A stretch of DNA of 64,000 nt. Source: Bradyrhizobium retamae. Lineage in GTDB: Bacteria; Pseudomonadota; Alphaproteobacteria; Rhizobiales; Xanthobacteraceae. The number at the start of each line of letters is the position of its first letter. The first letter of the stretch is position 1. The notes beneath the pieces are model-generated. The model was not told the DNA's origin, did not search any database, and saw only the letters and a program-made list of their open reading frames with translations. Shown piece by piece: positions 25,168 to 34,293 of this stretch. The position numbers were made by a program, and so were the translations under genes. The stretch is taken from NCBI RefSeq assembly GCF_001440415.1, contig NZ_LLYA01000002.1:1-64000 (forward strand), written 5' to 3'.

Positions 25168-26535
25168 ATGACACGGCAAATGGCGCTGGTGGGATTTTTG
25201 CAGGCGCAGAACTGCACCAACCTGCCGAGTTCATGGCGGCACCCGGAATCGCGCGACGATTCGATGTCGGCCGACTACTACCAGGAGATCGCTCGGATCC
25301 TCGAAGCCGGCAAATTCCACATGGCATTCTTCGACGATCGCCTGGCGATGCCCGACCGCTACGGCAACGATCATGCCCACACCGTCGAATACGGCATCCG
25401 CTGCGTGAAGATGGACCCGCTGATCGTGCTGACCACAATGGGCATGGTCACGACGAAGCTCGGCCTGGGGTCGACCTGCTCGACCACCTATTACGAACCG
25501 TTCGACGTTGCACGCCGCTTCGCCACCCTCGACCTGATGTCGGGCGGACGCGCGGGCTGGAACGTCGTTACCTCGCTCAATGACGGCGAGGCCCACAACA
25601 TGGGCAAGGACGCCCATCTCGAACATGATTTCCGCTACGATCGCGCCGACGAGTTCATGGAAGTCGTGCTCGGCCATTGGGACACCTGGGAAGACGGCTC
25701 CTTGATCATGGACAAGAAGAGCGGCCGCTTCGCCGATCCGGCCAAGGTGAAGCGGCTCGACCACAAGGGACAATTCTTCAAGTCGCGCGGGCCGTTCACC
25801 GTGCCCCGCTCGGAGCAGGGCTATCCCGTCATCATCCAGGCCGGCGCGTCCGGTCGCGGCCAGCGCTTTGCGGGGCGATGGGGCGAAGTGATCTTCACCG
25901 CCGCGCGCAACGTGGCCGCCGCCAAGGAAGGCTATGCGGCGGTCCGCAACGAAGCGGCGAAGGCCGGCCGCGATCCCGATCAGATGTTTCTCTGCAACCT
26001 CACCACCCCCGTCTGCGGCGCGACCAAGGCCGAGGCTGAGGACAAGATGGCCGTCATCAACAAGCTGCCGCTGGAAATCGATGCACTGTCGCTGCTCGCG
26101 GAAGCGCTGAACTTCGACTTCGCCGCCAAGCCGCTCGATGAGCCGCTGACATCGGAAGAGCTCAAGAGCATGCAGGGTATCCTCGGCATTCGCGACGGCG
26201 TGCTGAGGGCATCAGCCAAGACCAATCCCAGCGCGCGCGACTTCGTCACCTTCTCCGGCCGCGGCCAGGTGCAGGACGCGATCGTCGGCGGCCCGAAGGA
26301 GATCGCGGACAAACTCGAAGAGATGTTCGTCGAGCGCGGCTGCGACGGCTTTGTCATCGCAGCCACTATCGTGCCGGGTTCCTACGCCGACTTCGTCAAG
26401 CATGTGGTGCCGGAATTGCAGCGCCGCGGCCTGTTTCACAAGGACTATGCCGGCAAGACCCTGCGCGACAATCTCGGCCTGAAGCGACCTGCCGCCGGCG
26501 CCTGGAAAACTCGGCCGCAGACCGCCGCCGAATAA
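25168..26535 (+). CDS. LLM-class flavin monooxygenase (NtaA/SnaA/DszA type)
   Basis: FMNH2-dependent monooxygenase of the bacterial luciferase superfamily, 455 residues. Seen: FFDDRLAMPD near residue 52, LGLGSTCSTTYYEPF, the family-typical RAGWNVVTSLNDGEAHNMG, PVIIQAGASGRGQRFAGRWGEVIF, and a C-terminal IVGGPKEIADKLEEMF. NtaA/DszA members oxidise nitrilotriacetate, EDTA or sulfones using a separate flavin reductase, none of which lies next to it. Start at MTRQMALVGF after AGGGAGAACGGC. It likely opens the pathway served by the neighbouring FAH hydrolase and dehydrogenase. Confidence 0.9.
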   Translation: MTRQMALVGFLQAQNCTNLPSSWRHPESRDDSMSADYYQEIARILEAGKFHMAFFDDRLAMPDRYGNDHAHTVEYGIRCVKMDPLIVLTTMGMVTTKLGLGSTCSTTYYEPFDVARRFATLDLMSGGRAGWNVVTSLNDGEAHNMGKDAHLEHDFRYDRADEFMEVVLGHWDTWEDGSLIMDKKSGRFADPAKVKRLDHKGQFFKSRGPFTVPRSEQGYPVIIQAGASGRGQRFAGRWGEVIFTAARNVAAAKEGYAAVRNEAAKAGRDPDQMFLCNLTTPVCGATKAEAEDKMAVINKLPLEIDALSLLAEALNFDFAAKPLDEPLTSEELKSMQGILGIRDGVLRASAKTNPSARDFVTFSGRGQVQDAIVGGPKEIADKLEEMFVERGCDGFVIAATIVPGSYADFVKHVVPELQRRGLFHKDYAGKTLRDNLGLKRPAAGAWKTRPQTAAE

Positions 26536-26549
26536 CAAGAGGACACTTT

Positions 26550-27335
26550 ATGCGTTGGCTCAAATTCACCGCTGCCGGCAAGACATCCTGGGGCATTGTC
26601 GAAGGTGAGCGCGTGATCGCGGTCGAAGGCGATCCGTTCGGCGAATGGCAGCGCGGAACGCAGTCGCATGCGCTGAAGGACGTCAAGATCGAGCTGCCGC
26701 TGATCCCGCGCACCTTCTATTGCGTCGGGCTGAACTATCTCAAACACCTCAAGGAAGCCGCCGACAAGGCCGGCACGGCGCCGAACGTACCCGACCGGCC
26801 CGAGATCGGCTATCGCGCGCAGAACGCGCTGATCGCCCATGATGAGGATGTGGTGATCCCCGCGAGCGCGACCGAGAAGATTCATTACGAGGGCGAACTG
26901 GTGGTCGTGATCGGCAAGAAGGCAAAACACCTCATCGAAGCCAACGCGATGGATTGCGTGTTCGGCTATACGATCGGCAACGACGTCAGCGAGCGCACTT
27001 GGCAGAAGGCCGACCGCAGCCTGTGGCGCTCCAAGAATGCCGACACCTTCAAGCCGATGGGCCCGTGGATCGAAACCGATGTCGACCTCGACAGGATGGA
27101 AACCGTGATCCGCGTGAACGGCAAGGAGACCGGCCGCTTCCGCACCAACGACATGATCTTCGGCATCGTGCCGTTCCTCGTCGAACTCACCAAATATTTC
27201 ACGCTGTCGCCGGGCGACGTGATCTGGATGGGCACCGACGGCGCCTCACCTGATTTGAAAGCCGGCGATGTCGTCGACATCGACATCACCGGCATCGGAA
27301 CGTTGCGGAACAGGTTTGTGAAGGAGAAGGTCTAA
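26550..27335 (+). CDS. Fumarylacetoacetate hydrolase family protein
   Basis: FAH-fold Mg2+ enzyme of 261 residues; relatives cleave C-C bonds of acylpyruvates, decarboxylate or isomerise. Seen: a short N-terminal domain, YCVGLNYLKHLKE, the metal-ligand motif HYEGELVVVIGK (Glu-x-Glu), GYTIGNDVSERTWQ, and GDVIWMGTDGA near the end. Ligands look complete. It starts 14 nt after the monooxygenase gene with its own AGAGGAC site, so operonic. Most likely acts on a ring-opened or keto-acid intermediate. Confidence 0.9.
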   Translation: MRWLKFTAAGKTSWGIVEGERVIAVEGDPFGEWQRGTQSHALKDVKIELPLIPRTFYCVGLNYLKHLKEAADKAGTAPNVPDRPEIGYRAQNALIAHDEDVVIPASATEKIHYEGELVVVIGKKAKHLIEANAMDCVFGYTIGNDVSERTWQKADRSLWRSKNADTFKPMGPWIETDVDLDRMETVIRVNGKETGRFRTNDMIFGIVPFLVELTKYFTLSPGDVIWMGTDGASPDLKAGDVVDIDITGIGTLRNRFVKEKV

Positions 27336-27417
27336 CGTCCTCAGAAATGAGGACAGGCTGTCAGCGTACACTGAAACAACCGCTCAAATTGAAAGCGTCG
27401 CAGAGAAGGAGAAGCGC

Positions 27418-27879
27418 ATGAAGCCCCGGATGAATTACTACCAGGCCGCGCCTGAGACCATCAAAGCGCTTGTCGCGCTGGAGGCCCAGATCGTCGCTTC
27501 AGGTCTCGAAAAGTCGCTGATCGAACTGGTGAAGACACGCGCCTCGCAGATCAACGGCTGCGCGTACTGCATCAACATGCACACCCAGGACGCCCGCAAG
27601 CTCGGCGAGACCGAGCAACGGCTGTATCTGTTGAGCGCATGGCACGAGTCGCCGCTCTACACCGACCGTGAACGCGCGGCGTTGGCCTGGACCGACGCGC
27701 TGACGCTGATTGCTGAAACGCATGCCCCTGACGATCTCTACGAAGACGTGCGCGCCCACTTCTCGGAAGCGGAGACGGTCAATCTGACCATGCTGATCGG
27801 GGCTATCAATGCTTGGAACCGGCTGGCGATCGCTTTTCGCGCGGTGCACCCGGTCAAGGCAAAGGCGGCAGTGGCGTAA
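27418..27879 (+). CDS. Carboxymuconolactone decarboxylase/AhpD-like protein
   Basis: All-helical CMD-family protein of 153 residues. Seen: the AhpD-like active-site motif GCAYCINMHTQDARK (Cys-x-x-Cys plus His) near 43-57, followed by LYLLSAWHESPLYTDRERAAL. The CXXC implies thiol peroxidase or reductase activity instead of lactone decarboxylation. Preceded by GAAGGAGAAGCGC. Part of the same-strand catabolic cluster after an 82-nt gap, perhaps protecting against peroxide released by the flavin monooxygenase (inference). Confidence 0.88.
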   Translation: MKPRMNYYQAAPETIKALVALEAQIVASGLEKSLIELVKTRASQINGCAYCINMHTQDARKLGETEQRLYLLSAWHESPLYTDRERAALAWTDALTLIAETHAPDDLYEDVRAHFSEAETVNLTMLIGAINAWNRLAIAFRAVHPVKAKAAVA

Positions 27880-27894
27880 AGCGAGGAGGTCAAT

Positions 27895-28308
27895 ATGAAA
27901 TTTACGATGCATCATGTCACGGTAGCGGCCGTGGTTGCGCTGGCAATCGTCGGCATACCCACAGCCCATGCCGAAGGCGACAAGGTAACGCCGGTTCGTT
28001 CGGAGAGACTTCCCAACGTGCCCGGCAAGAGCCTGACGGCCGTCGTGGTCAACTACGAGCCGGGCGGCAAGTCGGCCAGCCATCATCACGCCGGCAGCGT
28101 ATTCGCCTATGTGCTGTCGGGCAGCATCCGGTCAGAAAATTCGGCGACCGGCCCGGCCCGCGTCTACAAGGCGGGCGAAAGCTTCTTTGAGCCACCCGGC
28201 AGCGAGCACCTCGTCAGCGAGAATGCGAGCACGACGGAGCCCGCAAGCCTGCTCGCGGTTTTCGTTGCCGACGATGGCGCGCAACTGACGACGTTCGGCA
28301 AGAAGTGA
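27895..28308 (+). CDS. Secreted single-domain cupin
   Basis: A 137-residue cupin with a signal peptide ending TAHAEG (residues 1-24). Seen: metal ligands in SHHHAGSVFAYVLSG (His-His-His...) and a second cupin motif FEPPGSEHLVSENAS with His. The fold suggests a small periplasmic metal-binding protein or dioxygenase. The gene follows the CMD-like gene by 15 nt with a strong GAGGAGG site, so cotranscribed. Exact chemistry unknown. Confidence 0.85.
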   Translation: MKFTMHHVTVAAVVALAIVGIPTAHAEGDKVTPVRSERLPNVPGKSLTAVVVNYEPGGKSASHHHAGSVFAYVLSGSIRSENSATGPARVYKAGESFFEPPGSEHLVSENASTTEPASLLAVFVADDGAQLTTFGKK

Positions 28309-28346
28309 GACGGACGAGCCGCGGCCCGTCGCGGCTCTTCCGATCA

Positions 28347-29204
28347 TCACACCGCCGTCGCCTTGGCGAATTCGATGTAAATCTCGCGAAGGCGGTTGGT
28401 CATCGGGCCGGGCTTGCCGTCGGCGACCTTCTTGCCGTCAATCGACACCACGGCCTGTACGAACAGACTGGCGCTGGTAACGAAGGCTTCCTTGGCGGCC
28501 AGCGCTTCCTCGACGGAAAATGCCCTCTCCTCGACGCGAAGCTGGCGTTCTTCGGCCAGCGCGACGACGGCCTTGCGGGTGCAGCCGGGCAGGATCTCGC
28601 TGCCGTTCTGCCGCGTCACGATTACGTCGTCCTGGGTCAGGATGAAGCATGACGACGAGCCGCCCTCGGTCACCTTGCCGTCCTCGATCATCCAGGCCTC
28701 GCCGGCGCCGGCCACCGCCGCAGCCTGCTTGGCCAACACCTGCGCCAACAGCGCGACGCTCTTGATATCGCGGCGGGCCCAGCGCAGGTCCGGCACCGTG
28801 ATCACGTTGATGCCGGTCTTGGCCGACGGCGCGTTGATGATGTCCTTGGTGGAGGTGAACATGATCAACGTCGGCTTTACGTTCTTCGGAAACGCAAAAT
28901 CGCGCCCGGTGTCGGCGCCGCGCGTTACTTCCAGATAAACCATGCCGTTGACGAGATCGTTGCGCGCGACCAGCTCCTTCTGGATCTCCTGGATGCGCGC
29001 CGTCGTCTCCGGCAGCGCCAGCTCGATCTCGCCGACCGAGCGCTCCAGCCGCGCCAGATGCGAGGCGTTGTCGATCAATTTTCCGTCCAGCACGGCGGCG
29101 ACTTCATAGATGCCGTCGGCAAACAGGAATCCGCGGTCGAAGATCGAGACCTTCGCCTCTGAAAGCGGGACGAACGAGCCGTTGACGTAAGCGATCTGTT
29201 CCAA
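28347..29204 (-). CDS. dat: D-amino acid aminotransferase (class IV)
   Basis: PLP-dependent class IV aminotransferase of 285 residues; the D-alanine aminotransferase subgroup transfers amino groups between D-amino acids and 2-oxo acids. Seen: GFLFADGIYEVAAVLDG, the PLP Lys in RRDIKSVALLAQVL, EGGSSSCFIL, and CTRKAVVALA. The DIKS context is that of DAAT, not branched-chain transaminase. Start is TTG after TAGGAGACTC. It lies downstream, on the same strand, of an amino-acid ABC transporter, and a D-amino-acid dehydrogenase remnant sits just beyond that transporter, supporting D-amino-acid metabolism. Confidence 0.87.
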   Translation of the reverse strand: MEQIAYVNGSFVPLSEAKVSIFDRGFLFADGIYEVAAVLDGKLIDNASHLARLERSVGEIELALPETTARIQEIQKELVARNDLVNGMVYLEVTRGADTGRDFAFPKNVKPTLIMFTSTKDIINAPSAKTGINVITVPDLRWARRDIKSVALLAQVLAKQAAAVAGAGEAWMIEDGKVTEGGSSSCFILTQDDVIVTRQNGSEILPGCTRKAVVALAEERQLRVEERAFSVEEALAAKEAFVTSASLFVQAVVSIDGKKVADGKPGPMTNRLREIYIEFAKATAV

Positions 29205-29258
29205 AGTAGAGTCTCCTAAAAGATAGCGATGCCGCCGCGGCGGACGTTATAGGTAACC

Positions 29259-29386
29259 GTCATTGCGAGGAGCGCAAGCGACGAAGCAATCCATTCCTCC
29301 ACTTGCAGCGCTATAGATTGCTTCGCGGAGCCTGTCATCCGGCGGCGCTTCGCGCCGACCGGGTGGCTCGCAATGACGCGGATGGC
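29259..29386. repeat. Dispersed intergenic element, CGTCATTGCGAGGAGC type
   Basis: CGTCATTGCGAGGAGCGCAA with a matching CGCAATGACG at the far end, and inner GAAGCAATCC/AGATTGCTTCGC arms. This is a Bradyrhizobium-type palindrome separating the transporter ATPase and transaminase genes. A relative is at 49325. Confidence 0.7.
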
Positions 29387-29396
29387 CGCAGCATCC

Positions 29397-30128
29397 CTAA
29401 TGCGACAGAATCTTCGACAAGAACTTCTGCGCGCGTTCGCTGCGCGGACTGCCGAAGAAATCCGTCTTCAGCGCATCCTCGACGATCTCGCCCTTGTCCA
29501 TGAAGATCACGCGGTGCGCAACCTTGCTGGCAAAGCCCATTTCGTGGGTGACGACCATCATCGTCATGCCCTCATGGGCGAGATCGACCATCACGTCGAG
29601 CACCTCGCTGATCATCTCGGGGTCGAGCGCCGAGGTCGGCTCGTCGAACAGCATCGCGATCGGGTCCATGGCAAGCGCCCGCGCGATCGCGACGCGCTGC
29701 TGCTGGCCGCCGGACAATTCGGCCGGATATTTGTTCGCGTGCACCGTCAGGCCGACGCGCTCGAGCAGCTTCTGGCCCTTGGCCATGGCCTCGTCATGCG
29801 AGCGGCCCAGCACCTTCTCCTGCGCGAGACACAGATTCTCGATGATCCTCAAGTGCGGGAACAGCTCGAAATGCTGGAACACCATGCCGACTCGCGCGCG
29901 CAGTTTCGGCAGATCGGTCTTGGGATCGTTGACCTTGATGCCGTCGAGAATGATCTGGCCTTCCTGAAACGGCTCGAGCGCGTTGACGCATTTGATCAGC
30001 GTCGACTTTCCCGAGCCCGACGGGCCGCACACCACCACCACCTCGCCCTTGGCGACGCTGGTGGTGCAGTCCTTCAGAACCTGGAAACTCGGCCCGTACC
30101 ATTTATTGACGTGGCTGATTTCGATCAT
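29397..30128 (-). CDS. gltL: Amino-acid ABC transporter ATP-binding protein
   Basis: Polar amino acid ABC ATPase of 243 residues. Seen: Walker [11 protein letters not shown]-loop region [11 protein letters not shown], signature [15 protein letters not shown], Walker [14 protein letters not shown], and the H-loop VTHEMGF. The start [12 protein letters not shown] is the family's; a longer frame runs into a repeat. It powers the transporter formed with the two permeases and binding protein upstream. Sequence type is glutamate/aspartate (GltL/GlnQ); exact ligand inferred. Confidence 0.95.
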   Translation of the reverse strand: MIEISHVNKWYGPSFQVLKDCTTSVAKGEVVVVCGPSGSGKSTLIKCVNALEPFQEGQIILDGIKVNDPKTDLPKLRARVGMVFQHFELFPHLRIIENLCLAQEKVLGRSHDEAMAKGQKLLERVGLTVHANKYPAELSGGQQQRVAIARALAMDPIAMLFDEPTSALDPEMISEVLDVMVDLAHEGMTMMVVTHEMGFASKVAHRVIFMDKGEIVEDALKTDFFGSPRSERAQKFLSKILSH

Positions 30129-30135
30129 GAACCCA

Positions 30136-30216
30136 TCCTTTTGAGCATGATCGCCGGGCAAACGCTTCGCGTTTGTCCCGAGGAGAACCGGTTTCCACTT
30201 TTCCGGATCATGCTCG
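30136..30216. repeat. Dispersed intergenic palindrome inside the glt operon
   Basis: GAGCATGATCGCCGGGCAAA, CGCTTCGCGTTTGTCCCG, GAGAACCGGTTTCC and CCGGATCATGCTC: nested hairpins with GAGCATGATC...GATCATGCTC ends. It fills the gap between the permease and ATPase genes and may affect their relative expression. Confidence 0.7.
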
Positions 30217-30909
30217 CTACCGAACAATAGCAATGCGTGCCTGCAGGCGCCGGACGCCATAGGACGCGACACAGGAAATCACGAAATAGACCGCGGCCGC
30301 GAACAGATACATCTCGACCAGCCGGCCGTCGCGCTGCGCCACCTTGCTGGCGGCGCCCAGGAAATCCGGGATCGACAGCACGTAGACCAGCGAAGTGTCC
30401 TGGAACAGCACGATGGTCTGAGTCAGCAGCACCGGCAGCATGTTACGAAACGCCTGCGGCAGTACGATATAGCGCATGGACTGGCTGTAGGTCAGGCCGA
30501 GCGCGCTCGCCGCAGCCGGCTGCCCTTTGGAAATCGACTGGATGCCGGCGCGCATGATCTCGGAGAAATACGCCGCCTCGAACATGATGAAAGTGACGAG
30601 AGACGAGGTGAACGCGCCAACACGAATGGGGCGCGCCGCACCCGTCAGCCACTGGCCGATATAAGGCACCAGGAAATAAAACCAGAAGATCACCAGCACC
30701 AGCGGCAGCGAGCGCATGAAGTCGACATAAAGCCCGGCGACGCGGCCGAGCAGCTTGTAGCCGGACAACCGCATCAGCGCGATCAGCGTACCGAAGACCA
30801 GGCCGCCCAGCGCCGATAACCCGGTCAGCATCAGCGTAAAGCTCATGCCGTCGAGAAACAGGTAAGGCAGCGAGCGGCGAATGACATCGAAATCGAGATT
30901 GTCGAACAT
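30217..30909 (-). CDS. gltK: Amino-acid ABC transporter permease (GltK-like)
   Basis: HisM/GlnP-type inner-membrane permease of 230 residues with about five transmembrane helices. Seen: [42 protein letters not shown], and the EAA loop [22 protein letters not shown] that docks on the ATPase. Its start lies 3 nt before the stop of the other permease gene region (2-nt spacer), so the pair is translationally linked. Part of gltIJKL-type operon. Confidence 0.92.
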   Translation of the reverse strand: MFDNLDFDVIRRSLPYLFLDGMSFTLMLTGLSALGGLVFGTLIALMRLSGYKLLGRVAGLYVDFMRSLPLVLVIFWFYFLVPYIGQWLTGAARPIRVGAFTSSLVTFIMFEAAYFSEIMRAGIQSISKGQPAAASALGLTYSQSMRYIVLPQAFRNMLPVLLTQTIVLFQDTSLVYVLSIPDFLGAASKVAQRDGRLVEMYLFAAAVYFVISCVASYGVRRLQARIAIVR

Positions 30910-30911
30910 CG

Positions 30912-31643
30912 CTATTTCCCCGTGATATAGCCGGGGATCGCCAGGCTGCGTTCGAGGAAGCGCATGCCGGTGACGACGACGATGTTGATCGCGAGATACA
31001 TCACGGTCGCGGCGGTGAAGGCCTCGAACACCTGGAACGAGAATTCCTGCATCGCCCGCGCCTGACCGGTCAGTTCGATGAGGCCGATGGTGATCGCGAC
31101 GGACGTATTCTTGATGGTGTTGAGGAATTCGGACGTGAGGGGCGGCAGGATGATGCGGAACGCGATCGGCAGCAGCACGTAGCGATAGCCCTGCGCCGTC
31201 GTCAGCCCGAGCGCGGTCGCGGCATTCTTCTGTCCACGCGGCAGCGAGGCGATGCCTGCGGCCAATTGCACGGCGACACGCGCCGACATGAACAACCCGA
31301 CCCCGATCGCCGCCGTCCAGAATGGCGCATTGGGAATCTGCTTTAGCCACAGCCCCGCGCCGCGCGGTAGTAGTTCCGGCAACACGAAGAACCAGAGGAA
31401 TAGCTGCACCAGCAGCGGCATGTTGCGGAAGAATTCGACATAGCCAAAGCCGATCCAGGACGCGGTTCTCGACGGCAGCGAGCGCAGGATGCCGATGATC
31501 GTGCCGAAAATCAGCGCGATGACCCAGGCCAACAGCGCGGTCTTGATGGTCAGCAGCAGTCCCGCCACCAACATGTCGAGATAGGTCCCCGCCCCTGTCG
31601 GGTTCGGCTCGAAAAAGATGTGCCAGTTCCAGTTATAGTTCAC
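30912..31643 (-). CDS. gltJ: Amino-acid ABC transporter permease (GltJ-like)
   Basis: Second HisM-type permease, 243 residues from a GTG start. Seen: the N-terminal WNWHIFFEPNPTGAGTYL, typical of GltJ, YVEFFRNMPLLVQLFLWFFV, and the EAA loop AAGIASLPRGQKNAATALG. About five transmembrane helices. It forms the heterodimeric channel with the next gene. A 255-nt gap with a strong hairpin separates it from the binding-protein gene upstream. Confidence 0.92.
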   Translation of the reverse strand: MNYNWNWHIFFEPNPTGAGTYLDMLVAGLLLTIKTALLAWVIALIFGTIIGILRSLPSRTASWIGFGYVEFFRNMPLLVQLFLWFFVLPELLPRGAGLWLKQIPNAPFWTAAIGVGLFMSARVAVQLAAGIASLPRGQKNAATALGLTTAQGYRYVLLPIAFRIILPPLTSEFLNTIKNTSVAITIGLIELTGQARAMQEFSFQVFEAFTAATVMYLAINIVVVTGMRFLERSLAIPGYITGK

Positions 31644-31898
31644 GCTGCACCTTGTCCCCGAAAGTGCCGGTAAAGCTCTTGGTCATGACTGCGTATGCAA
31701 ATGTCCGGCCATTCTTTGCTTTAAAAAGAATGGCCGGACTTGCCGGTTGGAAGCCCCTCATCCTCAGGAGCCGCGCATCGCGCGGCGTCTCCAAGGATGA
31801 AGGCCCAACTGGGCCCTCATGGATTCGCCCGGCGATGCGAAGCATCGTCCGGAGACGGCGCATGGCGCGCCTCTTCACCATGAGGGTCAACGTATCAC
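31644..31898. repeat. Intercistronic region with a 15-bp hairpin and repeat element
   Basis: GTCCGGCCATTCTTT (31703-31717) and AAAGAATGGCCGGAC (31725-31739) form a perfect 15-bp stem with a 7-nt loop. The rest holds a dispersed element (CCTCATCCTCAGGAGC, GCGCATCGCGCGGCGTC, ACCATGAGG). Placed between the binding-protein and permease genes, it could stabilise the upstream message or reduce read-through, giving excess binding protein. Confidence 0.7.
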
Positions 31899-32810
31899 TT
31901 ACTTATACGAATCCGGATCCGGCGAGTCCGACGGTTTGGCGAATTCGTTCTTCAACTCGGCGCTGATCGGCGTGTTGAGGTTCAGCCCCTTGGGCGGGAT
32001 CTTCTGCGTGAACCACTTGTCGTAGATCTTCTGGCCCTCGCCGCCAGTATAGAGCGCCGCCGTCGCCGCATCGACCACCTTCTTGAAGGCCGGATCGTCC
32101 TTGCGCAGCATGATGCCGTACGGCTCGGGCTTGGAGAACGCATCCTTAGAGATGACGTAATCGCCCGGCGCCTTCGAGCCGGCAACCAGACTCGCGAGCA
32201 GGATGTCGTCCATCACGAAGGCCACGGCGCGATCGGTCTCGACCATCAGGAATGCCTCGGCGTGATCCTTCGCCGGGATGATGTTGACGTTGAGGTTGCG
32301 CGCCGCGTTGGCTTCGGTGAGCTGCTTGATATTGGTGGTGCCGGCGGTCGAGACCACCGGCTTGCCCTTCAGATCGTCGATCGAGTTGATCTTGCTCGCC
32401 TTCTTGGTGACGTAGCGGCTGGCGGTCAGGAAGTGGGTGTTGGTGTAGGAAATCTGCTTCTGGCGCTCGGCATTGTTAGTGGTCGAGCCGCATTCGAGAT
32501 CGATCGTGCCGTTGGCGAGCAGCGGGATGCGGGTCGACGACGTCACCGGGTTGAGCTTGACCTCGAGCTTGTCGAGCTTGAGCTCCTTCTTCACGGCATC
32601 GACGATCCTGTAGCAGATGTCCATGGCGTAGCCGATCGGCTTCTGGTTGTCGTCGAGATAGGAAAACGGAATCGACGAGTCGCGGTAGCCGAGCGTAATG
32701 GCGCCGGTATCCTTGATGTTCTTCAGCGTCCCAGTGAGCTCCTGGGCCGCTGCCGGCCCGGCGCACAACGCACCCGCGACCAGACAGCCGATAATATGAC
32801 GGTGTTTCAC
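31899..32810 (-). CDS. gltI: Glutamate/aspartate-type periplasmic binding protein
   Basis: Type-2 periplasmic-binding-fold receptor of 303 residues. Seen: a signal peptide ending GPAAAQ (GTG start, GGAGGGAG 7 nt upstream), TGAITLGYRDSSIPFSYLDD, GYAMDICYRIVDAVK, ECGSTTNNAERQKQISYTNT and the Arg-containing ligand pocket typical of GltI. It delivers acidic amino acids, or possibly D-amino acids, to the permeases downstream. An ATG 42 nt upstream is rejected for lack of a signal peptide. Confidence 0.93.
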   Translation of the reverse strand: MKHRHIIGCLVAGALCAGPAAAQELTGTLKNIKDTGAITLGYRDSSIPFSYLDDNQKPIGYAMDICYRIVDAVKKELKLDKLEVKLNPVTSSTRIPLLANGTIDLECGSTTNNAERQKQISYTNTHFLTASRYVTKKASKINSIDDLKGKPVVSTAGTTNIKQLTEANAARNLNVNIIPAKDHAEAFLMVETDRAVAFVMDDILLASLVAGSKAPGDYVISKDAFSKPEPYGIMLRKDDPAFKKVVDAATAALYTGGEGQKIYDKWFTQKIPPKGLNLNTPISAELKNEFAKPSDSPDPDSYK

Positions 32811-32853
32811 GTGACTTCTCCCTCCAAAGGTTTCAGATGATTGCTCATCCACC

Positions 32854-33807
32854 CTAACTCAGCAACTTGCCGGGCCGTTTGGCCGGCGGTCTCGAACCTG
32901 TCTTGGCAAAACCTTTGGCAAGACCTTTGGCAAGACCGCCTCCGGCGTGCCCGGCACTATAACTGCACAATTCGGACCAAAACAGATTTAGCGCCCGTTG
33001 GCCATCATGCATTCGGCCCCTGAATGCGACTAAAGGCAAAGGCAACGCCCATTTGTCGCCGCCGATTGGGACCAGCCGCCGCCGGCCGGAAGCCGTCACA
33101 GTCCCCTCCGTTAACCAAGCCACACCGCGTCCGCTGAGCGCCATCCCGCACAGCACGTCCGACATGTCGCTTTCAATGACCCGCACGCCGAAAATGGGGG
33201 CGGTCTCCAGGATGAGATCGACCAGCCGGGAAAATAGACGCCGGGCGAATAATCAAAAGGGGGACCGGATGCGACGCCCGGCCGGGCAGCGACGCGCCGC
33301 CCTTCGCCATCAGCGCCTCGCTGGCATAGGGCCGCAGGAACTCGGTGCCGAGGGTGACGCGTTCGTAGCGATCCGGATCGAGATGGATCGGCTGCTGGGC
33401 GGCGTGGTGGTAGCAAATCATCAGGTCCACGTTGTCCGAGACGAGCGAGGTGACGAGATCGTGGATGTTGCCACGACCACCGAGCAGCTCAACCGCCGCT
33501 CCTGTGACCAGGCCTGCCACCAATGCGGCAGCCGGGCGGTGGCCATCGCGAACGGCAGGGCGATGCGGATGCCGCAAGCTCGACGCGGCTGTCGAGCATC
33601 TGCCGCAGCAACTCGCCGGCATGCGCGAAAGCGCTCGCCTTGCGGCGTGAGCTGCGTCGGGTACACGCTGCGGTCGATCAGGTCGAAACCGAGCCAGGCT
33701 TGGAGCGATTTGATCCACCGGCTGAACGCGGCTTGGGACGTGTTTCGTTTCTCGGCGGCGCGGGTGAAGCGGCGCTGGTTCTCGATAGCAAATGTGAAGT
33801 TCCATGC
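32854..33807 (-). pseudogene. LysR-family regulator, broken by at least two frameshifts
   Basis: Three consecutive minus-strand frames together make one LysR protein. The helix-turn-helix ([36 protein letters not shown]) is at 33807-33620. The middle ([40 protein letters not shown]) is in another frame. The effector-domain end ([20 protein letters not shown]) is in a third at 33186-32854. A 12-bp tandem (TTTGGCAAGACC) adds three GLAKG-like units near the 3' end. The DNA-binding region resembles HypT/YjiE-like LysR proteins. No functional regulator can be made. Confidence 0.85.
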
Positions 33808-33831
33808 CGGTAAACGTAGCGGGTCGCCAAG

Positions 33832-34036
33832 CGACGCAGCCGGCGACATCGAGCCCTGGTGCGGGCTTCGTCCCATGACGCCCGACAGCCGGCCGATCAT
33901 CGGCTGGTCGCCGCTTGACGGCCTCTTCTTCAATTCAGGACACGGCATGCTCGGCTGGACGCTGGCGTGCGCCAGCGCGCGGCTGACGGCGGACTTGATC
34001 GGTTGCAAGCCATTTGCTCCGCGCCGCGCCGCCTAA
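33832..34036 (+). pseudogene. dadA: C-terminal remnant of D-amino-acid dehydrogenase
   Basis: About 65 codons encode [18 protein letters not shown] and [20 protein letters not shown], the diagnostic FAD-domain end of DadA ([11 protein letters not shown]...GHGxLGWT). The rest of the ~415-residue enzyme is missing and the remnant abuts the broken LysR gene head to head. The deletion that removed the dadA body probably also truncated the spacer. It indicates a former D-amino-acid degradation locus beside the ABC transporter and D-amino-acid transaminase. Confidence 0.8.
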
Positions 34037-34293
34037 CGAACGGTGACGTTGCGGACGAAGGGGCCGACAATCCAGGCTAGTCATCATTGCCCGAATTCGC
34101 ATTGTGCGGCGGCGGCCAAATTCCGTAGTCCGGGATGCCGCGGCAGGGCGATCATCGCTGGCGTCGTTTCCAGCTTGTTGCGACGCGGACGGCGCGTAAC
34201 ACGCTTTTCTTCTTGGGCGATTTCAGGGATGATCGAGCCCGGGAAGAAACAAGCGGCTCTCGTGTCAAGAGAAGCTGCAGGGGAGTGTTGCAC

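Noticed and set aside
32900..32937. 12-bp TTTGGCAAGACC tandem as a regulatory iteron
   Set aside because: It lies inside the 3' end of the LysR pseudogene and reads in frame as GLAKG units; only about three copies, more likely slippage.
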